Shown piece after piece: positions 16,105 through 24,742 of a stretch of 44,832 bases of DNA (its first letter is position 1; each line of letters opens with the position of its first letter). Source of the DNA: Candidatus Gallacutalibacter pullicola. Lineage in GTDB: Bacteria > Bacillota > Clostridia > Oscillospirales > Acutalibacteraceae. Made by a program: the position numbers and the translations under genes. The notes below the pieces were generated by a model that saw only the letters and a list, made by a program, of their open reading frames with translations, made no database searches and had not been told where the DNA came from. Location: positions 1 to 44,832 of the forward strand of contig DVHF01000087.1 in the NCBI GenBank assembly GCA_018712265.1, written 5' to 3'.

Positions 16105-17484
16105 TTATTCCTCCTCCGGCTCCTGCACCGTTACGCTTGTGCCGTCGGAGAGGTACTCCTGACCCTTCACTACGACGCGGTCGCCTTCAGAGAGGCCGCT
16201 GGTAATTTCAATTTCGTTGCCGTTGTCGATGCCCGTTTCCACATCGGCCCGGCGGACCGTTCCGGAATTCTCCACAAAAACGTAATCTCCCTGCGTATCA
16301 GAGAGCACAGCCGATCGCGGCAGAATCACAGTGTTTTCACTGCGATCCCCTGTAAAGACGACTTCCGCAAACATTCCGGATTTCAGCAGGCCGTCCGGAT
16401 TATCGAGCTCCACCTCGATCGCATATGTCCCGGTCTGTCCGGCGGCGGGGCTGACCGTATGGATCACGCCCTCGAATGGTTCCTCCGACGCTGCGGAAAC
16501 CGTCACCTGTACGGGATCCCCCACGTGCAGGCGGTTGATCAGCTGCTCAGAGACACCGACGCTCAGCTTGACCGTACTGGTATCGATAATGGTGAACGGC
16601 GCACCCAGCGCGGTGGACATCAGCGTGTTTTCCGTTACCGTACAGGACGATACCACGCCGGAGATCGGCGATGTGACAGCGGCATCATCCAGAGATTTCT
16701 GTGCGGAAGCGATCTGCGCTTCCACCGCCTCTTTCTGCGCCTGTGCTGCGCGCAGGCCATCGTTTGCCTGACGGCGGCTCTCCTCGGGGAGCTGCTCGGT
16801 AATCAGCGCAAGGGCCTGCTGTGCCTGATCATTGGCAATCTCCGCCTGACGCAGTCCCATCTTTGTCTGATCCATCTCCGTCTTTGAGAGGATCCCCGCT
16901 TCATAAAGCTGCTTATTATTTTCATATGTAGTCCGGGTATTTTCCAGTGTCAGCGCCGCCTGCTGCGCTGCGGCCTGCGCGCTCAGGATCTGGCTCTGCA
17001 TGGATGCGCCGTCCACAAGCTCCACCGCCGTTTCCGCGGAGCTGACTCCTGCATCCGCAGCTGCAAGCTGGGCCTGCAGCACAGCCAGGTTGTCCTCCAG
17101 CGCCTCAGTGTCCATCTGGAACAGGACGTCCCCTGCCGTCACCTCATCGCCTACATCAAAATAGACGGCATCAACGGTTCCCTGCAGCGTACTGAACACG
17201 CTGACCTCCTGATTCGGGCGGACTGTACCGGAGTATGTGTACGTGGTGGAGATATCCCCCAGCTGCACGGTTTGTACCTGTACCGCTGTGGCTGTTTCCT
17301 GTCCCGATTGAACCGACGCCGGCGTATCCTCAGACGTGCTCTGCGAACAGCCTCCCAGCACACAAAGGGCGGCTAAAACACAACAGGCAAACAGAATTTT
17401 GATCCGTGCCGTGCGCTTTTGCCGCCCTCCCCTCCGGGAAAACTCTGTCCCGGTCTCCTTTGTATTGCTTTTCTGGTGTAACAT
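16105..17484 (-). CDS. RND periplasmic-adaptor-type membrane fusion lipoprotein
   Basis: 459 residues. A basic N-terminus, a hydrophobic segment (28-44) and a lipobox (LGGC, Cys46) make it a predicted lipoprotein. The order is typical of HlyD/AcrA-type fusion proteins: barrel-sandwich half (VYFDVGDEVTAGDVLFQMD), long alpha-hairpin (about 115-240), second half (ISGVVSSCTVTENT), beta-barrel domain, and membrane-proximal domain. It would link the RND pump to the TolC-like protein. First gene of the operon; a possible operator lies just upstream. Confidence 0.88.
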   Translation of the reverse strand: MLHQKSNTKETGTEFSRRGGRQKRTARIKILFACCVLAALCVLGGCSQSTSEDTPASVQSGQETATAVQVQTVQLGDISTTYTYSGTVRPNQEVSVFSTLQGTVDAVYFDVGDEVTAGDVLFQMDTEALEDNLAVLQAQLAAADAGVSSAETAVELVDGASMQSQILSAQAAAQQAALTLENTRTTYENNKQLYEAGILSKTEMDQTKMGLRQAEIANDQAQQALALITEQLPEESRRQANDGLRAAQAQKEAVEAQIASAQKSLDDAAVTSPISGVVSSCTVTENTLMSTALGAPFTIIDTSTVKLSVGVSEQLINRLHVGDPVQVTVSAASEEPFEGVIHTVSPAAGQTGTYAIEVELDNPDGLLKSGMFAEVVFTGDRSENTVILPRSAVLSDTQGDYVFVENSGTVRRADVETGIDNGNEIEITSGLSEGDRVVVKGQEYLSDGTSVTVQEPEEE

Positions 17485-17543
17485 AAACCGACTCCCTCCT
17501 GTGCGGTAAAAAAAGAAATTTCTGAAAAGAAGCTGAAAAAAGC

Positions 17544-17572
17544 TTAATACTATTAACTATTTAATTATTATA
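17544..17572 (-). promoter_or_regulatory. Candidate promoter and operator of the RND operon
   Basis: On the minus strand TATAAT lies at 17567-17572; no good -35 is present at the right distance. A perfect palindrome, TTAATA-C-TATTAA, lies at 17544-17556, just past the predicted start of transcription. That is where a repressor of the TetR or MarR type would bind. No regulator gene is adjacent. Confidence 0.5.
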
Positions 17573-17655
17573 AGATCAACTTTCAGAAAAAGCTATGAAA
17601 AAACTGTAAACTTTCTTTCCGTCTCCTGTTTTTCAGCCGATTTGCGTACCTGATA

Positions 17656-17692
17656 GAAAAAGGGGATCCCTCGCGACAGGAATCCCCCTTTC
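17656..17692 (-). terminator. Terminator of the DUF308 gene
   Basis: On the minus strand AAAGGGGGATTCC pairs with AGGGATCCCCTTT (imperfect near the loop) followed by TTCTATC. Confidence 0.65.
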
Positions 17693-17751
17693 CATCCATC
17701 TGTTTTCTCCCGTTCACGGGATCGCCGCAGATTTTTCGATAGTTGAAGCTT

Positions 17752-18330
17752 TCAATTCTCCCCCATCCCGTCCTGCCGGGCCATCTGCTTCCGACGCGCC
17801 GAGAGCAGCAGCGCCGCCGCGATATTGGCCGCGCCGTCCGCGATCATGACAGCGTAGGTGAACGTAAGCCGGAATCTGTTATCCGGGAACGGTGCGAGGA
17901 GGATCGCCATCGCGCCTGCCGCCATCACGACAGAGACGATCAGCAGCCACCACCACCGCGGCGATTTGAGGCGGAGCAGATCCATCGAATATTGCAGCTT
18001 AATAATGCTGTCAAACACCATGCTTACCGCCAAAATCTGTGAAAAGGCATACGTGAACTCCGTAGTTTTCAGCACGGCAAACAGCCCTACCAGAAATTCC
18101 GCGGCCCCGATGGAAAGTCCGAAGCTGTCCGGATTCTGATACGACTGCCGTACAAAATACCACGCAACATTCACCGCACCCAGGATCATCAGGAAAATAC
18201 CAATCGCGTAGCAAAAGTCATCCAGCTGCATTGCGGGGAAAATTAGGAGTACTATCCCCGCGATAATGTAGCACGCTGACGCGCACAGCAGCCATACCCG
18301 GATATTCATTGATTTTTCTGTCTTTTTCAA
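17752..18330 (-). CDS. DUF308 (HdeD-like) integral membrane protein
   Basis: 192 residues with five to six hydrophobic helices in the arrangement of the HdeD/DUF308 family. Function in Clostridia is unknown; E. coli HdeD is linked to acid resistance, which need not apply here. The start is probably TTG 18330, with GGAGGG 6 bp upstream; an ATG 21 bp inside (18309) has no ribosome-binding site. Only 25 bases separate the start codon from the tandem repeats upstream, so its promoter is either within those repeats or readthrough from the regulator gene. Confidence 0.75.
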   Translation of the reverse strand: MKKTEKSMNIRVWLLCASACYIIAGIVLLIFPAMQLDDFCYAIGIFLMILGAVNVAWYFVRQSYQNPDSFGLSIGAAEFLVGLFAVLKTTEFTYAFSQILAVSMVFDSIIKLQYSMDLLRLKSPRWWWLLIVSVVMAAGAMAILLAPFPDNRFRLTFTYAVMIADGAANIAAALLLSARRKQMARQDGMGEN

Positions 18331-18355
18331 ATTCTTCCCTCCTCTGGTAAGTGAA

Positions 18356-18562
18356 GCAGGCTAAGCCTGCACGTAGATCGCGCCCGCTCCCTCCGGTCGC
18401 CCGGCGGGGTGCGCGATTAGGCTATAACGCCCGCGTTGCAGCCCGTCTGCGGATATTATACCATATCCCTGACCGGCCCGCCGCCGCGACACGGCGCCAA
18501 AGCAAACGGTGTTTCAGCGACCGGAGGGAGCGATCCGCGGTTTACGTCAAGGCTTAGCCTTG
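18356..18562 (-). repeat. MITE-like long repeat element, tandem copy A (207 bp)
   Basis: Left end GCAGGCTAAGCCTGC then ACGTAGATCGCG and CGCTCCCTCCGGTCG. Right end CGACCGGAGGGAGCG, ATCCGCGGTTTACGT and CAAGGCTTAGCCTTG. The arms are inverted copies of each other and would form a stem of about 45 bp with mismatches. The core has GGATAT-TATACC-ATATCC, which on the minus strand reads TGGTATAAT, an extended -10 motif. Confidence 0.85.
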
Positions 18563-18768
18563 CACCTGCGGTGGGCAGATCGCGAACGCTCCCTCCGGTC
18601 GCCCGGCTTGGTGTTAGATTAGGCTGAACCGCCCGCGTTTATAATGCTCTGCGGATATTATACCATATCCCTGACTGACCAGCCCGCCGCCGCGACACAG
18701 TGCCAAAGCAAACGGTGTTTCAGCGACCGGAGGGAGCGCTCCGCGGTTTACGTCAAGGCTTAGCCTTG
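18563..18768 (-). repeat. MITE-like long repeat element, tandem copy B (206 bp)
   Basis: Directly abuts copy A. It has the same CTCCCTCCGGTCGCCCGG, TGCGGATATTATACC core, GCAAACGGTGTTTCAGCGA and CAAGGCTTAGCCTTG end (18754-18768). Its left end starts CACCTGCGGTGGGCAGATCG, as in the copies at 5266 and 29121. Further palindromes (GGGCCTGCGGCCC, CAAAGC/GCTTTG) fill 18769-18850 up to the regulator stop. Confidence 0.85.
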
Positions 18769-18850
18769 CGCAGCGCAAACTGGGTCCGGGCCTGCGGCCC
18801 GGCGGCGATCCAGCGCGCCGGTGCGCTGGGCAAAGCGACAGCTTTGCAGA

Positions 18851-20605
18851 TCACATGGATTGGAGGTAACGCCAGAGGGTCGTGCGGCTGATACCGAGAC
18901 GCGCGGCTGTGCGCACCTGGTTCATGCCCTCGTCACGGAATACCGCCGCGATGATCTCCTTTTCCATCTCGCTGAGCGTCTTGTCCGGCAGGATATCGAT
19001 AAACCGCCGCACCTCCGGCTCCTCCGACAGAAGCGGCGCAATCTCTTTTCTGGTCAGATACAGGCCGGTGCTCAGCTCGGCGGCGTGCTCAAGCACATGT
19101 TCCAGCTGGGTGAAATTCCCCTCCCACTGATATTCCTCGATCAGATGCGCGGCCTGCTTATCCAGCCCGACGATTTGCCTGCCCAGCTTTTCATTGATCT
19201 TTCCGATAATCAGAATGGAGAGACTGTGCAGATCTTCCTTCCTCTGCCGCAGCGGCGGGATCCATACCCGTACAGGCGCGATCATCCGGTATAAAGTATC
19301 CTGAAAATTTCCGCGACCAATCCGGGATTCGATGCTCGTTTCCGCAGAGAATATCAGAAAACGCTCCCTGATTCTGGGCCAGCAGCGGATCAATTCCTCC
19401 TGCTGTTCCGATCCGATCCTGTCAAAATGGCGGAAATGCAGCGTATATTCCGGAAGCCCCAGAAGATACGGATGCGTTCCCTCCAGCACCTCCCGCAGTA
19501 CGTCAGGAGCGATTCGGGCACAGTCGATCGGGATTAGCGCGGAGGTCTCGCTGTGTGTCCCGCACAGGATCGCGGCCAGCGTATCCTTTCCCGTGCCGGG
19601 TTCGCCCTCCAGAAGCACAGGAGAACCCGTCTTTGCCAGCTGACGGAGCCGATCCATGCTTTCCCGCAAAACCTGATTCGCCGTGCTGAACATCCCGCAC
19701 GGCGCTTTTTTCAGTTCCGAAGGGCTGAGAAACCCGAGTCCCTCCATCTGCTGCGCTTCTGTCTCCTGACAAAAAAATGCCGCCGTCCCCTCTGCCTGAT
19801 CCAGTGTTTTTCCTGTAACACGGAACCGCTTCTGCTCTCCGGCAGACAGCACCCCAAAATATTCGCTGCCGTGGGACGCAGGCTCGGCAAGCTCAGAAAG
19901 CTTTTCCAGCAGCGGCGAAGCATTTTCCAGCCGCTTATCTGCAAAAATCAGATCGCCTTTCTCGCTGTATACTGCGGCCGCCGCGGGGCACTGCCGCATT
20001 ACCCGTTCCAGAAAATCCGCACGATCCCTGCCCGCCCGGATATACCTGACATATTGTCCGGCCTGATCCAGCGCGGCCTGCACGCTCTCCCGGCCCGAAG
20101 TCAGGAGGATGGAGGTAAGACCCAGCTTTTCAGCATTATTGACCGTAATAGTATCGCCGATCACGGTGCTGATCCCGCGATCCTTGAGGAATTCCAGAAT
20201 CTCCCGCACTTCCCCGAAGCTTTGTATCGTGTAGATCTCCATGTCCTCCTCGAGCAGCTCGCAGATGGACCGGCAGCCATGTGTGATCGATTCAAAGCCC
20301 AAAATTGCCTTTTTTCCGGAATAATTCTGGGCAAGCCGCATTGTGCGCAGAATATCGTATCCGGATACGCCGATATTCACCGAGGGGATCTCGAAATTCT
20401 CCTGGATCATCTGGGCCGTACCGCCGCGCGAAAGGATTACCTCATACCCCTCCTGAATGGCGCGCTTGACCTTGGGGCCGCAGTCCGTAATATTTCCAAA
20501 TTCCACGGAAATCTCATAATCCGGATAACGAGGCGACGATTTCAGAATCAGCTGCCGCAGCCCTTCATAGGGGGTAATTGCTTTTACTCTGATTTTGCCG
20601 TCCAT
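18851..20605 (-). CDS. PrpR-type AAA+ regulator lacking the GAFTGA loop
   Basis: 584 residues. An N-terminal PrpR_N ligand-sensing domain (about 1-190; SRGGTAQMI, GVSGYDILR) is followed by a PAS-like or linker region, an AAA+ domain with Walker A GEPGTGKD (334-341) and PPLRQRKEDL, and a C-terminal Fis-type helix-turn-helix (AARLGISRTTLWRYL). Classical sigma-54 activators have ELFGxxxGAFTGA between Walker A and Walker B. Here the segment goes from VLREVLEG straight to YTLHFRHFDRIG: the loop is absent, and Walker B lacks the usual DE. It probably does not activate sigma-54 and may regulate like TyrR. It follows the dehydrogenase by 3 bp. Confidence 0.85.
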   Translation of the reverse strand: MDGKIRVKAITPYEGLRQLILKSSPRYPDYEISVEFGNITDCGPKVKRAIQEGYEVILSRGGTAQMIQENFEIPSVNIGVSGYDILRTMRLAQNYSGKKAILGFESITHGCRSICELLEEDMEIYTIQSFGEVREILEFLKDRGISTVIGDTITVNNAEKLGLTSILLTSGRESVQAALDQAGQYVRYIRAGRDRADFLERVMRQCPAAAAVYSEKGDLIFADKRLENASPLLEKLSELAEPASHGSEYFGVLSAGEQKRFRVTGKTLDQAEGTAAFFCQETEAQQMEGLGFLSPSELKKAPCGMFSTANQVLRESMDRLRQLAKTGSPVLLEGEPGTGKDTLAAILCGTHSETSALIPIDCARIAPDVLREVLEGTHPYLLGLPEYTLHFRHFDRIGSEQQEELIRCWPRIRERFLIFSAETSIESRIGRGNFQDTLYRMIAPVRVWIPPLRQRKEDLHSLSILIIGKINEKLGRQIVGLDKQAAHLIEEYQWEGNFTQLEHVLEHAAELSTGLYLTRKEIAPLLSEEPEVRRFIDILPDKTLSEMEKEIIAAVFRDEGMNQVRTAARLGISRTTLWRYLQSM

Positions 20606-20608
20606 AGA

Positions 20609-21586
20609 CTAGCTCCATGCCTGCGGATTTACGGCATTGTACGGGATCTTCCCCTCCAACGCCGAGACGATACCCGCAAGGGCCTCGGAAGCCATCGCGT
20701 TCCGCGCCTCCCGGACGCTGCTGCCTACATGCGGCGTAAGCACGGCGTTCGGCTGCTCCGCAAGCTCCTGCGTGACCTCCGGTTCAAATTCAAATACGTC
20801 CGTGGCCGCGCCCCGGATCGTGCCGCTGTGCAGAGCTTCCGCCAGCGCCCGTTCATCCATGACAGGACCGCGCGCCATGTTGATGAAATACGCGGAGGGC
20901 TTCATTTTTGCAAATTCCTCCCTGCCGAACAGATGATGGTTTTCCTTGCGGTACGGCACATGGCAGGAGACAACGTCGGCCTCGCGAAGAAGCTCGTCAA
21001 ACGGGAGATATTTCACCCCCAGCCGGCGCTGTTCTTCTTCCTCAGGCGGATGCGTGGTATAGAAAACCACCTTCATCCCCAGTCCCCGCGCCATTTCCGC
21101 CACGGCCTTTCCGATCCGTCCAAAGCCTACGATGCCGCATACCTTGTCCTGAATCAGCATGTCCCTGTCCAGGAACATATTCTTTTTCACGCACCGCCGC
21201 ATTTCACGCACCTCGCGGTCATAAAGCGGGATGCTGCGCGCTGCCGAGAGCATCAGCGCGATGGTGTGTTCCGCCGTCACACGGGTGACGCTGTCCGGCG
21301 TATTGATAATGAGCTTGCCCATCTGCGTCGCGTATTCCACATCGACATTGTCATAGCCGACGCCAAAATTGCCGATCACACGCGCGTTCGCCGTCCGATC
21401 GATCAAATCCTTCCCGCACTTGACGCCGCCAATGCAGTACAGCGCGTCGCAGGTTTCCGCTCCGCGCCAAATCTCCTCCTGCGAGAACATTGCTTCCTCC
21501 TGCTCCGGGCAGATAATCTCATATTTCCCGCGGTACGGAGCCCGGCATTCCTCCGGGATCCAGCGCGTTACGAATATTTTTTTCAT
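20609..21586 (-). CDS. D-2-hydroxyacid dehydrogenase (NAD-dependent)
   Basis: 325 residues of the D-isomer-specific 2-hydroxyacid dehydrogenase family. The Rossmann motif is GIVGFGRIG, the catalytic Arg lies in NMARGPVMDE, the Glu in the region of DVFEFEPEV, and the His in LTPHVGSS. It would interconvert a 2-oxo acid and its D-hydroxy acid with NAD(P)H in the cytosol; glyoxylate/hydroxypyruvate-type and phosphoglycerate-type enzymes look alike at this level. AAGGAGG precedes the start. It is probably co-transcribed with the PrpR-type regulator, which may sense its substrate. Confidence 0.88.
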   Translation of the reverse strand: MKKIFVTRWIPEECRAPYRGKYEIICPEQEEAMFSQEEIWRGAETCDALYCIGGVKCGKDLIDRTANARVIGNFGVGYDNVDVEYATQMGKLIINTPDSVTRVTAEHTIALMLSAARSIPLYDREVREMRRCVKKNMFLDRDMLIQDKVCGIVGFGRIGKAVAEMARGLGMKVVFYTTHPPEEEEQRRLGVKYLPFDELLREADVVSCHVPYRKENHHLFGREEFAKMKPSAYFINMARGPVMDERALAEALHSGTIRGAATDVFEFEPEVTQELAEQPNAVLTPHVGSSVREARNAMASEALAGIVSALEGKIPYNAVNPQAWS

Positions 21587-21606
21587 GGGAAACTCCTCCT
21601 TGAATC

Positions 21607-21626
21607 CCCGCCGAAATCCCGGCGGG
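21607..21626 (-). other. Intercistronic hairpin before the dehydrogenase
   Basis: CCCGCCG-AAATCC-CGGCGGG, 7 bp, lies between the MATE stop and the dehydrogenase ribosome-binding site. There is no T run on the coding (minus) strand, so it is more likely an mRNA processing or stability element than a terminator. Confidence 0.45.
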
Positions 21627-21661
21627 CACTTTTTGTATAGTTGGCCGAATCCGCAGAAGCT

Positions 21662-23005
21662 TCAGGCAAGCGATCTCCGCCATACGTTTGACCGTGTGTA
21701 CAGCCAGCCCAGAGGGACCGACACCGACGGCGCAATCATGCAGGCCCAGTAAATGCCGGTCAGGCCAAAGAAATGGTTGAATGTGATCGCCAGCACGACC
21801 CGGAACAGGATGCAGTTGACAAACGAGCTTGACATGGCAAACAGCGTATGCCCCGCGCCGATGGCCAGCGAATGATAGACAAAGAACACAGCGTAGAAAA
21901 TCTGGCCGAGGATCTCGATGCGCAGATTCATCACCGCAGCTGCCTGAACAGCCGGATCCCCCGTAAAGATTGCGGCAAGCTGCGGCGCGAGAAGCTCAAC
22001 AATAATAATCATGGTGACAGCCATCAGCATTGTGATCTTCATCGCTGTATACATGACCTCTTTTGCGCGGTCGTACATCTTTGCGCCGAGCGTCTGGGCG
22101 ATCATTGTCGCCGCGCCGCTCGACATTGCGCTGATGAACAGCTGGCAGAAATCCTTGATCTTGACGCTCACGCCGTTGCCCGCGGAGACATCCACCCCGT
22201 AGCTGTTAATCAGGAACGTCACGACAAGCCATGAAATTCCGCCGATCGTGTGCTGGAGCGAGCTGGGGATCCCCAGCTTGAAGATCATTTTCAGCTCCGC
22301 CGTCCTGATTTTCAGGTTCTCCAGGCTGATCCGGAAGATCTCACTATGGCGCAGCAGAAAAATGAGCGCCAAACTGAACGACAGCCCCTGCGACAGAACC
22401 GTAGCAAGCGCCGCCCCTCTTACCCCCATGCTCAGGCCGCCCACAAATACGATATCAAGCACCACATTGGTGGAGGCGGAAGCGGCAATAAAATGCAGAG
22501 GCTTTCGTGAATTGCCAATCGCGCGCAGGACGGCGCTCAGCGCGTTGTAGCCAAAAATGAACGGCATTCCAAACGCGCACACCTGCAAATACGCTTCCGC
22601 GTCGTCGAGCGCGGGGGCGCCCAGGCCCGACAGGATCGCGCGCGCCAGAGAAAAGATCAGCAGCAGCCCAAATACTCCAAGGAGCAGGCTGGAGGTCAGA
22701 AGCGTGCCGATGGCCCGGCGGCGCTCCTCCTGCTTTCCCGCACCGTAATACTGGCCGATCAGGACGTTGCCGCCCACCGTAAGGCCAATCGCGATCTGCG
22801 TGGCAATATTCATAATCTGGCTGGAATTATTGATCGCGGAAATACCGGTATTCCCGATAAAATGGCCCGCGATAATCATATCCGCCATGCTGTAAAGCGC
22901 CTGCAAAACGCTGGTGGTCACCATAGGGATCGCATAGCGTATCAACTGGCGCGCGGCGTCCCCTTTTGTCAGGTCGTTTTCAATTGCTTTTTCGCGGGAT
23001 GGCAA
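21662..23005 (-). CDS. MATE family efflux transporter
   Basis: 447 residues with 12 predicted helices in two related halves. The N-terminus (IPMVTTSVLQALYSMADMIIAGHFIG) is typical of the NorM/DinF-like MATE superfamily, cation-coupled exporters of drugs or metabolites. The start is taken as TTG 23005 with a GGAGGGGG box upstream. It is 24 bp after another MATE gene and shares its promoter. Confidence 0.88.
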   Translation of the reverse strand: MPSREKAIENDLTKGDAARQLIRYAIPMVTTSVLQALYSMADMIIAGHFIGNTGISAINNSSQIMNIATQIAIGLTVGGNVLIGQYYGAGKQEERRRAIGTLLTSSLLLGVFGLLLIFSLARAILSGLGAPALDDAEAYLQVCAFGMPFIFGYNALSAVLRAIGNSRKPLHFIAASASTNVVLDIVFVGGLSMGVRGAALATVLSQGLSFSLALIFLLRHSEIFRISLENLKIRTAELKMIFKLGIPSSLQHTIGGISWLVVTFLINSYGVDVSAGNGVSVKIKDFCQLFISAMSSGAATMIAQTLGAKMYDRAKEVMYTAMKITMLMAVTMIIIVELLAPQLAAIFTGDPAVQAAAVMNLRIEILGQIFYAVFFVYHSLAIGAGHTLFAMSSSFVNCILFRVVLAITFNHFFGLTGIYWACMIAPSVSVPLGWLYTRSNVWRRSLA

Positions 23006-23029
23006 AGCCGTCCCCCTCCCTTCCGCGCG

Positions 23030-24436
23030 TCAGATTTTGATATTGGTCCACCTGCCGCGGCGGAAGCGCACCCAAGTCAGGATAAAACGCATGATCTGGT
23101 CAAACGCAAGGCCCAGCCATGCGCCGAACAGGCCGAGCGCCAGCGGGTAGCAGAACAGCCAGCCCGAGAACGGACGGATAAACGCCACGCTGATGAGCGA
23201 AACGAGCGCCGTGTACCGCGTATCTCCCGCGCCGCGCAGGCAGCCCGAGAAAATCACCTGCGTGATCTGGAAGAATACCACGACCGTGAGCAGATCCATA
23301 ATCATCTGGCCGTAGTCCAGGATCTCCGGATCGCTGGAAAACAGCATGAAAATATACCTGCCGAAGCAGACAAAAATCACGGACATGATGCACGCAAAAA
23401 TCAGGCCGATCCGCTGGCAGACGCCGCCGTAAATCTTTGCCAGATCGCTGCGGTTCGCGCCGAGGCTCTGTCCGACGAGCGCCACTGCCGCCACGGAAAG
23501 GCCGTCGCCCAGCGAGAAGGAAAGGCTCATGATGTTCATGCCTACCTGATGCGCCGCGAACGCCACCGTACCCAGATTTGCGACAATAATCGCGTAGGTC
23601 AGGAAGCCGATGCGCAGGAAAATCTGCTCGGCAAGCGTGCTGGAGCCGATATTGAGGATTGCACCCATCGTGGCGCGGTCAAAATGCAGTCTATGATACA
23701 CACGTAGGCAGAGAAAACGATCCTTATGGCGCGTGACGGAATACACGCTCATTCCAAACGCGAATACGGTTCCTATCACCGTAGCAATGGCCGCCCCGCT
23801 GACTCCCAGCTTTGGAAAGCCAAGGTTTCCGCCGATAAGAAGATAGTTAAAAATAATATTGACGCCGTTGGAAACGAGGTTCGTTTTCAATGCAATTTTC
23901 GTATTTCCTGCGCCGCGCTGAGCCGCATTGATGACGAGAGACATCACATTGAAGAACATACCGCCCATGATGATCCGGAAATATGCGACGGCATCCTCAT
24001 GGGTATCCTCGGCAGAACCGGCCATGCGGATAATCGGATCGGCAAACGCCACGCAGACAATACTCACAATTATTGTCAGGATAAGGACGATCATAATCGA
24101 CTGCACAAGAACGCGGTTTGCATTCTCGCGATCGTCCTGCCCCTTGCGGCGCGCAACAAGTGCGGAAACGGCGACGTTCAGCGAAAGAAAGATCGCCAGA
24201 CCGATAAATTTTGGCTGGGTGGTAAGTCCCACCGCAGCGATCGCGGCAGTACCCAGCGTACTGACCATGATGGTATCGATAAAGCCCACCAGACTGACCA
24301 AAAACGACTCTAAAATAGACGGCCACGCGATCTGGATGGTCCGTCGGAAAATATCTTTCTTTGCCGGGATTTCGCCTAAAGGCGGCTGTCCCCGCAGGAT
24401 CCTGTCGATGTTCAAAAACTGCATTCCTATCCCCAC
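23030..24436 (-). CDS. MATE family efflux transporter
   Basis: 468 residues, full-length MATE protein. WPSILESFLVSLVGFIDTIMVSTLG in helix 1 and the related SSTLAEQIFLRIGFLTYAIIV in helix 7 show the internal duplication. It is only distantly similar to the adjacent MATE protein, so it is not a recent duplicate. The start may be GTG 24436 (AAGGA 4-5 bp upstream) or ATG 24424. It is first in a likely four-gene unit (two MATE genes, dehydrogenase, regulator). Substrate unknown. Confidence 0.87.
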   Translation of the reverse strand: MGIGMQFLNIDRILRGQPPLGEIPAKKDIFRRTIQIAWPSILESFLVSLVGFIDTIMVSTLGTAAIAAVGLTTQPKFIGLAIFLSLNVAVSALVARRKGQDDRENANRVLVQSIMIVLILTIIVSIVCVAFADPIIRMAGSAEDTHEDAVAYFRIIMGGMFFNVMSLVINAAQRGAGNTKIALKTNLVSNGVNIIFNYLLIGGNLGFPKLGVSGAAIATVIGTVFAFGMSVYSVTRHKDRFLCLRVYHRLHFDRATMGAILNIGSSTLAEQIFLRIGFLTYAIIVANLGTVAFAAHQVGMNIMSLSFSLGDGLSVAAVALVGQSLGANRSDLAKIYGGVCQRIGLIFACIMSVIFVCFGRYIFMLFSSDPEILDYGQMIMDLLTVVVFFQITQVIFSGCLRGAGDTRYTALVSLISVAFIRPFSGWLFCYPLALGLFGAWLGLAFDQIMRFILTWVRFRRGRWTNIKI

Positions 24437-24594
24437 TTTTTCCTTATTTTTGACGTTCTCCCTGTCCGGAGCAATTCCCCGGACATACAGCCCGTCCGCC
24501 CACGGGCCGCCGCTACCGGACGCTTTGCAAAATTCAACACCATCCCTTTCAGAAACAGAAAAACTGTTTCAAAATTCTCCGTTTACTTTTCTTT

Positions 24595-24623
24595 ATTATA
24601 CACGATCTTTCCAATATTTGCAA
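24595..24623 (-). promoter_or_regulatory. Promoter of the MATE operon
   Basis: On the minus strand TTGCAA (24618-24623) and TATAAT (24595-24600) are separated by 17 bp. The leader is about 150 bases with no recognised riboswitch. Confidence 0.75.
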
Positions 24624-24695
24624 AGCTTCTCCGGAATTATGTTTTATTTTTGTCCAACCGCCCTGAAACAGAATTTTATTTTTCCAAGCAGGCAT

Positions 24696-24731
24696 AAAAA
24701 ATCCCCGCTGTTAATCAACAGCAGGGATTTT
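24696..24731 (-). terminator. Terminator of the redox operon
   Basis: On the minus strand AAAATCCCTGCTGTT pairs with AACAGCGGGGATTTT around GATT, followed by TTATGCC. It stands just after the FrdA-like gene and could work in both directions. Confidence 0.88.
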
Positions 24732-24742
24732 CCTGTTTCAAA

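Noticed and set aside
18331..18850. Insertion sequence or transposase remnant
   Set aside because: The region contains only repeats and palindromes; none of the six frames shows a transposase-like segment.
19553..21640. Open frame of 695 codons on the plus strand
   Set aside because: It is antisense to both the PrpR-type regulator and the dehydrogenase, crosses their junction, and has low-complexity His/Arg-rich composition typical of shadow frames in GC-rich DNA.
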